Assembly: GCA_031269635.1 (NCBI GenBank)
Contig: JAISYY010000405.1
Location: 1-9,478, forward strand
DNA length: 9,478 nucleotides
Direction: 5' to 3'
DNA from: Tannerella sp.
GTDB taxonomy: Bacteria; Bacteroidota; Bacteroidia; Bacteroidales; Tannerellaceae
A model generated the notes under the pieces. That model was not told the origin of the DNA, ran no database searches, and worked only from the letters and a program-made list of their open reading frames with translations. How positions within the stretch are numbered: position 1 is the first letter of the stretch; the number at the start of each line of letters is the position of its first letter. A program made the translations under genes and the position numbers. Shown in pieces: positions 1 through 6,474 of the stretch.

Positions 1-49
1 AGGCCGGCGAATATTTTATCTTTCATTTTTATCAAGTCTTTTTTTTTAC

Positions 50-90
50 GTTAAAAAAAGAGGGACACCTTCTTTTGGTATCCCCTCTTT
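50..90 (-). terminator. Rho-independent terminator of the susC-susD-PKD operon
   Basis: On the minus strand, 12 bases after the stop of the PKD lipoprotein gene, AAAGAGGG (90-83) pairs with CCCTCTTT (64-57). The helix continues past one bulged base (82) as ATACC (81-77) with GGTGT (69-65), including one G-T pair. The loop is the seven bases AAAAGAA (76-70). The 3' arm runs straight into a T tract (59-53). This is a classical intrinsic terminator and marks the operon end. Beyond it an A tract (complement of T39-T47) could pair back with the T tract as a second A/T-only hairpin. Read on the plus strand the main stem is not followed by a T run, so it should act mainly in one direction. Confidence 0.88.
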
Positions 91-101
91 CCTGCTAATA
101 C

Positions 102-1550
102 CTATTTGTCAAACGAAAAATCATCAAAGTAGAAAATACCGGGGCCGGCATGTCCTTCAGAACCAAACTGAATCACGATCTTATCGAAATCCTTTCGGTC
201 ACTGGCCTGGCTGAAATTAAATTCCAATTCAATCCATTTGTCCGTTTCCAGGTTTTCTTTCACTATTTCCACCTGTGTTTCCCACGCATTACCACCTTTG
301 CCGCTGTCTTGTAACTTCACGACCAATTGAGGTTTCAACTGTTTGTTGGCAATCCAGTCGCCGGCTACCGGAAATTCCGTCGTGTAATCATTGGCAGAAG
401 GAATCCATACTTTTAACCGTACCTTATTCACTTCGGTCAAATCGAATTTATATCCGTCTGCCGTAAAGAACAGATTGGAATAGAAAGCGTCCGTCTTTTC
501 ATACAGGCAAACTCTTCCGGATGTATTGATGGGTAAGGGTAGCGGATTTCGATAGTATTGGGAAAACAGCGTACCCATATCTTCATTATCAAATACAACA
601 GTAGGTGTTTCATTTTCAAAATCTTCTGTCAATACCACCGCTTTATTCGGTATTTCTACCGACGGTTTCCGGTTCTTTTCTTTCGGAATGAAGCGAAACC
701 ACCAGCCATTTCCCGATTCTACAGCGCTCTTATTCTTGATATATAATTCATCTTCCGTTAAAGAAAGAATTTCATAAGCAGACGAACCGGTATAGAAACC
801 GAAGAATGCGCCGCTGCTTAATGAAATTGTCTTTTCCGATTCATTTAATATAAATGTATAACCACCCTTCGGTTCATATTTCACATCAAAGTCTCCAGCG
901 CCACCCGGGTTGTCAACAAAGTCGCCACCTAATGCGTTTTTGCCTGGTTCGTTGGAATAGATATAACCGTTGTTTTTCCATTCCAGTTTTACGCCTACCT
1001 GGATAAAGGTAAATTCCTGCGTATATAAGCTTGAACCGTTTTTGCCTTCTGCCGGGCACGACCACCAGCTTGGAGAGGAATCATCCGCCGATCCTACCCC
1101 GAAGTGTCCGTCGTGGTACTGGTCGAATACCCATGTCTTGCCGGCCAGGTTAGCAGCGCCGCCTGTCAATGCATTATACATAGGCGTATTCAATAAAGAC
1201 ATGTCATCCTTTTCTACCGTCAGCGTCTTGGATATAGCGGCCGAACCGCCTGCAGTGTATAGTGTCATAGTAACGGTGTATGTACCGGCAAACGGATATT
1301 CTGCTTTTACCTGAGCCCCTTTTATTAATGTACCATTCCCCAGGTCCCATGTGGCGACGCCTGAAAGAGACGATTCATCTTTCAACTCAATTATATTCGG
1401 TTGCCCCGGTACAGGAGTTGCCGAAAAGGCTAACTGACTTTCCTGTGGCGTAACCCCCAAGGAATGATCATCACTATCCTGCGGGCTGCACGAAAACATT
1501 GCAGAGAACGTCATTAAGGCGAATAACCCTGATTTTAGTATCTTTTTCAT
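102..1550 (-). CDS. PKD-domain surface lipoprotein, probable glycan-binding protein (SusE-position)
   Basis: This 482-residue protein is probably an outer-membrane lipoprotein that binds glycan at the cell surface for the SusC/SusD pair. A signal sequence ends at Cys21 (AMFSC), an imperfect lipobox. The following SPQDSDDHS is rich in Asp, as in Bacteroidota surface-export signals. A PKD domain spans about residues 40-113, with WDLGNGT (68-74; the usual WDFGDGT has Asp for Asn) and YPFAGTYTVTMT (85-96). Residues about 130-290 form a Trp/Tyr-rich segment (WWSC at 162-165, WWFRF at 283-287) that I cannot assign. Residues about 305-482 look like a beta-jelly-roll carbohydrate-binding domain: it opens with VVLTEDFE and closes with FYFDDFSF. 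No catalytic motif is visible. The gene starts 30 bp after susD and is followed by a terminator, so it is the last gene of the operon. The ATG at 1548-1550 is the only start that gives a complete signal peptide. The family role is established for PUL proteins in this position; ligand and exact function are inferred. Confidence 0.85.
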   Translation of the reverse strand: MKKILKSGLFALMTFSAMFSCSPQDSDDHSLGVTPQESQLAFSATPVPGQPNIIELKDESSLSGVATWDLGNGTLIKGAQVKAEYPFAGTYTVTMTLYTAGGSAAISKTLTVEKDDMSLLNTPMYNALTGGAANLAGKTWVFDQYHDGHFGVGSADDSSPSWWSCPAEGKNGSSLYTQEFTFIQVGVKLEWKNNGYIYSNEPGKNALGGDFVDNPGGAGDFDVKYEPKGGYTFILNESEKTISLSSGAFFGFYTGSSAYEILSLTEDELYIKNKSAVESGNGWWFRFIPKEKNRKPSVEIPNKAVVLTEDFENETPTVVFDNEDMGTLFSQYYRNPLPLPINTSGRVCLYEKTDAFYSNLFFTADGYKFDLTEVNKVRLKVWIPSANDYTTEFPVAGDWIANKQLKPQLVVKLQDSGKGGNAWETQVEIVKENLETDKWIELEFNFSQASDRKDFDKIVIQFGSEGHAGPGIFYFDDFSFDK

Positions 1551-1580
1551 GATTGTATGTTCTTTCGTTTGTAAGATTGA

Positions 1581-3116
1581 TTAATTCCAGTTACCATTTT
1601 GTTTGAGTTCAAATTCGGTACCCTTTGTTTTTTCTAATTCTCCCTGTGGTATAGGCAGGTATTTCATCCACTCTTCAAATGTACGAACCGAGTTGTAAGC
1701 AGGCAGGTTTTCCGTCAATACGCTTGTGGCTTCTCCCCAACGTATCAAATCCCAGAAACGCATACCTTCACCTAAAAATTCGCGGCGACGTTCCAGCTTG
1801 ATATTGGCCGGTGTTGCTTCTATCGTGCTTACCGAACCGAAAGCGCGTGTACGGATACGATCCAGACAAGCCTGGGCGCTTACCCCCTGCGATTCGCCTT
1901 GTCCGTGCATGCGTACTAATTCAACATAGTTGAGCAACGTTTCGGCAAAACGGAAAATACGGAGGTTGTTGGTATAGTTCAAATCGGTATCACCCGGAGG
2001 AGGGTTATAGCCTTCGCGGGCAGCATACTTACGCTGGAACATCCCGGTATCCTGGAAACGCACCCCATACGAACCTTCCGGCCAAACATTAATGGAAGCC
2101 TCGCGGCGGAGGTCGCCATTCTCAAAGATAGCATACGCCTGCGGACGTACCGGCGCAAATCCCCAACCACCTTTAAATACGCCATTGGGGTCTTTCAGTT
2201 CATTCGGCGAAATAAATGCCGGAAGATTGGTTCCGTATCCTTTATTACCGTCCGACCATGTTTTTCCTTCCGGTAATTGATTACTTTCGAAAATAGATTC
2301 GATACAAAATTCGTTCTCGTCTTCCCACATCGCATCGAAATTGCTGAAGAGATCATATGCGCCACTATTGATAATGGTAGCCATATCATTGGTTATCTCG
2401 GCATAACGGCTTTGGTCTTTTTGATACATCACAACACGTGCTTTCAACATCAATGCCGCCGCTCTGGATGCACGGCCTAAATCTGCGCCTGACAGGCGCA
2501 TCGGCATGGCTCCGTCTTCGCAGGCAATCGCCAGGTCTTCTATAATCTCGTCGTATATTTCATCGGACGTATATTGGCGTGTCATATAAGGAGATTCGCT
2601 AAGCGGTTCTTCAAAGTAGGGAATATTTCCCCAGAACTTCCATAGAAGATGTACGTAATAGGCGCGAAGGAAATGAGCTTCCGCTTTATATTGTTCCAGT
2701 CTGGTTTCATTTACATCTACTGCATTATCACAGGCTATGATGACATTGTTACAGCGAGCCAGCCCTTTGTAATAGATGTCCCACAAGCCTCCGGTGGTTT
2801 CGGCTGCCGTAGAAGTGAACAGTGACAGGAGATACAATTGTCTTTGATCGCCGGCATCGCCTCCGCCTTTAAAGATATCGTCCGAACGCAAGTCCGACAC
2901 CAGTAATACCCCATTGTAATTGTTATTGGCATAACTGTCAAATAAAAGGATCTGATAAGCAGACGCCAGGTTGGATAAAATGGCTCCTTCGGTAGCGGCA
3001 GCCCCTGCTTCCTGTTTCTCGGTAGAAGAAGCCGTAAGGAAATCGTTGCCGCAGGAAACCGCAGTAAGAAATCCTGCAACAACAGTAATTGTTATGAATA
3101 ATCTATATAGTTTCAT
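1581..3116 (-). CDS. susD-like: SusD/RagB family nutrient-binding outer-membrane lipoprotein
   Basis: This 511-residue protein is a SusD homologue, the surface lipoprotein that sits as a lid on its cognate SusC and captures oligosaccharides. The signal peptide MKLYRLFITITVVAGFLTAV ends at a lipobox with Cys22, followed by GNDFL, a common SusD N-terminus. Family motifs include the helical repeat region LWDIYYKGLARCNNVI (111-126), AEAHFLRAYYVHLLWKFWG (145-163), RIFRFAETLLNYVE (386-399), RRREFLGEGMRFWDLIRWG (443-461), YLPIPQGELE (486-495) and a C-terminal QNGNWN. Length is normal for the family. I chose the ATG at 3114-3116. The longer start at 3149 adds 11 residues (MLTLLSKNNTH) before the signal peptide and overlaps the end of susC. 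With this start the gap to susC is 13 bp. The sequence before the ATG is A/T-rich without a Shine-Dalgarno, normal in this phylum. Gene, partner and location are secure; the ligand is unknown. Confidence 0.96.
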   Translation of the reverse strand: MKLYRLFITITVVAGFLTAVSCGNDFLTASSTEKQEAGAAATEGAILSNLASAYQILLFDSYANNNYNGVLLVSDLRSDDIFKGGGDAGDQRQLYLLSLFTSTAAETTGGLWDIYYKGLARCNNVIIACDNAVDVNETRLEQYKAEAHFLRAYYVHLLWKFWGNIPYFEEPLSESPYMTRQYTSDEIYDEIIEDLAIACEDGAMPMRLSGADLGRASRAAALMLKARVVMYQKDQSRYAEITNDMATIINSGAYDLFSNFDAMWEDENEFCIESIFESNQLPEGKTWSDGNKGYGTNLPAFISPNELKDPNGVFKGGWGFAPVRPQAYAIFENGDLRREASINVWPEGSYGVRFQDTGMFQRKYAAREGYNPPPGDTDLNYTNNLRIFRFAETLLNYVELVRMHGQGESQGVSAQACLDRIRTRAFGSVSTIEATPANIKLERRREFLGEGMRFWDLIRWGEATSVLTENLPAYNSVRTFEEWMKYLPIPQGELEKTKGTEFELKQNGNWN

Positions 3117-3129
3117 ATGTGTATTATTT

Positions 3130-6100
3130 TTAGAAAGTAATGTTAGCACCTAAAGAAATTGTACGTGATTGCGGGTAAATACCTTTATCAACACCAATCG
3201 TTGTATATCCGCCGGAAGCTACTTCGGGGTCGAAGCCGTCGTATCCGGTGAATGTCAGTAAATTTTCGGCCGAAACAAATATGCGTAAACGTTGAACAGA
3301 AATTTTCGTTGTCAGATAAGCTGGTAATGTATAGCCGAACTGCGCTGATTTCAGGCGTAAATAAGAACCGTTTTTTACATACAGGTCGGATGAGCGCCAG
3401 TTACTATTCGGGTTGGCAGTCGTCATACGGGGAATTGTGTTTGAGGTACCGTCGCCAATCCACCGGTCTAATATCCATGTGGGGCGGTTCATGGCCGGAA
3501 TATCTCCCCGCTGGGAGAAGTCGAAAATATCGTTGCCGATTGTTCCCTGGAAGAATAAATTCAGGTCGAAATCTTTCCAGTCTGCACCAATGCTGAGACC
3601 GTATGTCCAGTCCGGCATACCTTTTCCTGTTTTTGTTTTATCCTGGTCGTCAATAGAACCATCGCCGTTGAAGTCTATAAAACGAACATCACCCGGTTGA
3701 GCGTTTGGTTGAAGTTTTCCCCCATTACTGTTTACATACGCATCGATTTCGGCTTGATTCTGGAACAGGCCGTTTGTTTTGAATCCATAGAAATAAGGCC
3801 ATACTTCGCCGTTTTCACCTTTTACATAGCTGCCTACGCCGGAAGCGCCCGCACTTTCGTATGTTGCCTCGCCGGAAGCATTTCCCAGTTTGACGAGTTT
3901 ATTCTTCATATAGGTGGCATTGGCCGACACATTGTAACTGAAATCGCCTACGGTTTGTTTCCAACCTGCTTCAAACTCAAGTCCCCAGTTTTCCATATCG
4001 CCTACGTTGGCAATCGGAGCGCTTTGTCCTACATAATTGGGAATCGGCTGATCCATTAGCATACCGTTTGTTTGCTTTTTGAAGTAATCAAAACCAACAC
4101 TCAGGGCGCTGCCGAATAAACGGGTATCAAAACCCAAGTCTATCTGTTCGGACTCTTCCCATTTTACATTAGGATTAGGGATCGCAGCCGGAGAGGTTCC
4201 ATACTGCATCATGCCGTCCTTTGAAGCGGAAGATACCAGATAACCTCCTCCGAAATAGTAGTTTTGCCCACCGTCCATCAACGACGTATAACGAAAGTTA
4301 CCAATATTCTGGTTTCCGTTCTTACCCCAACTGAAGCGAAGCTTGAAACTATCAAACCACGTAGGTTTAAGGTCTGTGATAAACGGTTCGTTTAATACAT
4401 TCCAACCCACGGAAACAGCCGGGAAGATAGCCCATTTGTTATTGGCGCCGAATTTGGAAGAACCGTCGCGGCGAACTGTTGCCTGAAGCATATACCGTTC
4501 GTCAAAGTTATAGTCTACACGTCCGAAGTAAGAAGCCAGCGATTCGAAATTGAATCCGTCTGTCCCTCCGTAGACGCGTTCTTCGTCGCGGTCGGCAATG
4601 GCGGAGTTAATATTAGCTTTAGAAGGATCTGTCTCCAGCAAACTGTAATCACTGCCGCCCAACTGGCGTTTTGTATATTTTTGTGCCGATTGTCCTGCCA
4701 CGATGGCGAGGTTATGTTTGTCGGCAAACGTATCATTATAGGTCAATACATTTTCTACCAGCCAGGTATATCCGCGATTCATTTCACTCCATACCGAGCT
4801 TTGCGTAATGTTTTTACCTTGTGAAGCAAGGAAGTGAGGAAATTCATATCCGTCTTTTCCCCAGAAAGCTAGGTCAAAACCATAGCTGGACTTGAATTTC
4901 AATTTAGGGAGCATGTCTAATTCGGCCCAGAAAGAACCTACTAATTTGTCTTCGTTATTTTTTTCCTCACGCGGTTGGTTCAATATCCCTGCCGGATTGG
5001 CTATTTCCTGAAATCCGGTAGGTGGAATAGAAAATACACGCCCCTCTTTATCGGTTACGGCATACGGATATTGTGCCAATATGGAAGCAGCCGTTGCCTC
5101 ATCTGCATAAACAGGCGTCAATGGATTAAATGTAAGGGCGCTTCCTAATATCGAACCGTATTCCGAGTTGGCCTCGATGCTTGTAGTTTTGCCTCTGGCA
5201 TATCCTACATTAACGCCCACTTTCAGCTTGTTGAGAAAAGAACGGCTTATATCTTCAAACACTTCATAAGTAGAATTGGAACGGATGCTCCAGCGGTCGT
5301 AATTCGATTTACCGTAATCGCCGCCGATAATACCTTCCTGATTGTAGTAACCCATAGAGAGGAAATATTGCGCCTTTTCATTTCCACCGTTAATACTTAC
5401 CTGATGATTCCGGACAGGTGCATTATAATTGAATGTTTCGTCTTGCCAGTCGGTACCGCTTCCTGCTGTTGCTATATCTTCCGGCGAATAACGGGGCGCA
5501 TTTCCGTCGTTAATCTGGCTTTCGTTCATAATAATCATATACTCTCTGGCGTTGAGTACTGCTTTTTTCTTCCAGGGGTTTTGCCAGCCGTAACTTACGT
5601 CGTAACTGACAGTGGCTTTCCCTTTATTCCCATTTTTGGTAGTAACAAGGATCACTCCGTTGGCGCCACGCGTACCATAGATGGCGGCGGAGGCAGCATC
5701 TTTCAATATTTCTACAGACTGTATATCCGAAGGGTTCAGGTAATTAATACCTCCGCCTACCGGCATACCGTCTACGATGTATAAAGGATTACTGTCGTTT
5801 ACCGTACCAATCCCACGGATACGCACTTTAGAGTCGGAACCGGGCTGGCCGGAACTCTGCGTAATCTGTACGCCGGATACTTTTCCTTTTAATACATCTT
5901 CTACGCGTGAAGGTTTGGATGTACTCAGGTCTTCGGCGGTAACCCGGCTGATAGCCGCTGTTACTACGCTCTTTTTCTGCACGCCATAACCTACAACCAC
6001 TACTTCGTCGAGCAATTCCGAATCTTCGTATAAAACGATATTCACCAAATCCGATGCGTTGGCTGTTACTTCCTGGGATTTGAATCCAATATAAGAAACG

Positions 6101-6309
6101 GACAGGATACTTCCGTCCGGAGCGCTAAGAACGAACTGCCCGTCGAGGTCGGTCATTGTTCCGTTTGTAGTGCCTTTCACTACAACATTTACTCCGGGTA
6201 GCGGGAATTTATCGGTTCCCGATACGACAACACCTTTTATCTCTACATTCTGAGCAAAGACAGAGAAGGTTACACATAACAAAATTAAACTAGCTAACAG
6301 ATTTCTCAT
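3130..6309 (-). CDS. susC-like: SusC/RagA family TonB-linked outer-membrane transporter
   Basis: This 1059-residue protein is a TonB-dependent outer-membrane barrel that imports oligosaccharides delivered by the SusD partner encoded next. Signal peptide residues 1-19/20 (MRNLLASLILLCVTFSVFAQ) are followed by a carboxypeptidase-D-like beta-sandwich (about 22-95; EIKGVVVSGTDKFPLPGVNV). The DEVVVVGYG motif (101-109) comes next, then the plug (about 115-225), which includes the SusC signature LYIVDGMPV (176-184) and YGTRGANGVILVTTKNG (211-227). The rest is the 22-strand barrel, ending in SLGANITF with a terminal Phe, the outer-membrane assembly signal. There is no N-terminal STN domain, so no sign of anti-sigma signalling; this fits control by the upstream regulator instead. 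The ATG at 6307-6309 begins a clean signal peptide. An in-frame ATG at 6349-6351 would add 14 residues, but it lies inside the predicted -7 promoter element, so it should not be transcribed. Length is typical and no disruption is seen. Substrate unknown. Confidence 0.97.
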   Translation of the reverse strand: MRNLLASLILLCVTFSVFAQNVEIKGVVVSGTDKFPLPGVNVVVKGTTNGTMTDLDGQFVLSAPDGSILSVSYIGFKSQEVTANASDLVNIVLYEDSELLDEVVVVGYGVQKKSVVTAAISRVTAEDLSTSKPSRVEDVLKGKVSGVQITQSSGQPGSDSKVRIRGIGTVNDSNPLYIVDGMPVGGGINYLNPSDIQSVEILKDAASAAIYGTRGANGVILVTTKNGNKGKATVSYDVSYGWQNPWKKKAVLNAREYMIIMNESQINDGNAPRYSPEDIATAGSGTDWQDETFNYNAPVRNHQVSINGGNEKAQYFLSMGYYNQEGIIGGDYGKSNYDRWSIRSNSTYEVFEDISRSFLNKLKVGVNVGYARGKTTSIEANSEYGSILGSALTFNPLTPVYADEATAASILAQYPYAVTDKEGRVFSIPPTGFQEIANPAGILNQPREEKNNEDKLVGSFWAELDMLPKLKFKSSYGFDLAFWGKDGYEFPHFLASQGKNITQSSVWSEMNRGYTWLVENVLTYNDTFADKHNLAIVAGQSAQKYTKRQLGGSDYSLLETDPSKANINSAIADRDEERVYGGTDGFNFESLASYFGRVDYNFDERYMLQATVRRDGSSKFGANNKWAIFPAVSVGWNVLNEPFITDLKPTWFDSFKLRFSWGKNGNQNIGNFRYTSLMDGGQNYYFGGGYLVSSASKDGMMQYGTSPAAIPNPNVKWEESEQIDLGFDTRLFGSALSVGFDYFKKQTNGMLMDQPIPNYVGQSAPIANVGDMENWGLEFEAGWKQTVGDFSYNVSANATYMKNKLVKLGNASGEATYESAGASGVGSYVKGENGEVWPYFYGFKTNGLFQNQAEIDAYVNSNGGKLQPNAQPGDVRFIDFNGDGSIDDQDKTKTGKGMPDWTYGLSIGADWKDFDLNLFFQGTIGNDIFDFSQRGDIPAMNRPTWILDRWIGDGTSNTIPRMTTANPNSNWRSSDLYVKNGSYLRLKSAQFGYTLPAYLTTKISVQRLRIFVSAENLLTFTGYDGFDPEVASGGYTTIGVDKGIYPQSRTISLGANITF

Positions 6310-6344
6310 AAAATATAATTTAAGAGTTATTTTTTGTGATGTGC

Positions 6345-6375
6345 CAAACATACGCTAATAATAGCCCGTTTGAAC
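6345..6375 (-). promoter_or_regulatory. Predicted promoter of the susC operon (Bacteroides type)
   Basis: Read on the minus strand, TATGTTTG at 6352-6345 is a perfect match to the Bacteroidota -7 consensus TAnnTTTG. Nineteen bases upstream, at the -33 position, is GTTC (6375-6372), a poor match to TTTG/TTG. A strong -7 with a weak -33 is what an activator-dependent promoter would look like. Transcription would start near 6340-6338, leaving a leader of about 30 A/T-rich bases before the susC ATG at 6309. The short inverted repeat GCTA-TTAT-TAGC (6365-6354) lies between the two elements. The consensus is established; start site and activator dependence are inferred. Confidence 0.68.
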
Positions 6376-6433
6376 ATAATTTACCTATTCCCAAATACGC
6401 TTGAAGCAGAAAACAAATACGTCAATAACCCGT
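6345..6433 (-). repeat. Direct repeats upstream of susC, candidate regulator-binding sites
   Basis: On the minus strand the core CGTAT followed by a TTTG-like end occurs three times: CGTATTTG at 6421-6414, CGTATTTG at 6399-6392, and CGTATGTTTG at 6354-6345. Starts are 22 and 45 bp apart, close to two and four helical turns, so all would face roughly the same side of the DNA. The first and third copies are each preceded by ACGGGTTATT (6433-6424) or ACGGGCTATT (6369-6360), giving a longer composite repeat. The third copy includes the -7 element. Repetition is seen directly; an operator role is inferred from position between a DNA-binding regulator gene and its likely target. Confidence 0.45.
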
Positions 6434-6466
6434 CAGTGATTTGCAATCGATTGATTGAAAACGGGT
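6428..6466. repeat. Nested inverted repeats after the regulator stop codon
   Basis: Arms ACCCGT (6428-6433) and ACGGGT (6461-6466) are perfect complements separated by 27 bases. Nearly centred between them is the perfect 10-bp palindrome CAATCGATTG (6444-6453). The element starts 9 bp after the regulator stop (6475). A 6-bp stem with a long loop and no T tract is a poor intrinsic terminator, so an operator-like site or a weak regulator 3' end are both possible. No other terminator was seen between the regulator and susC. Confidence 0.35.
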
Positions 6467-6474
6467 AGAAGGAT

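Noticed and set aside
970..1314. 114-residue plus-strand reading frame
   Set aside because: It is antisense to the PKD lipoprotein, whose own frame has a signal sequence and a PKD motif.
2735..3082. 115-residue minus-strand reading frame
   Set aside because: It lies wholly inside susD in another frame, has no recognisable motif, and the susD frame carries clear family signatures.
5368..5784. 138-residue plus-strand reading frame
   Set aside because: It is antisense to the conserved SusC plug region and shows no signal or domain of its own.
3130..6309. Anti-sigma/ECF-sigma signalling through SusC
   Set aside because: The mature SusC starts directly with the carboxypeptidase-D-like domain and has no STN extension; no sigma or anti-sigma gene is in the window.
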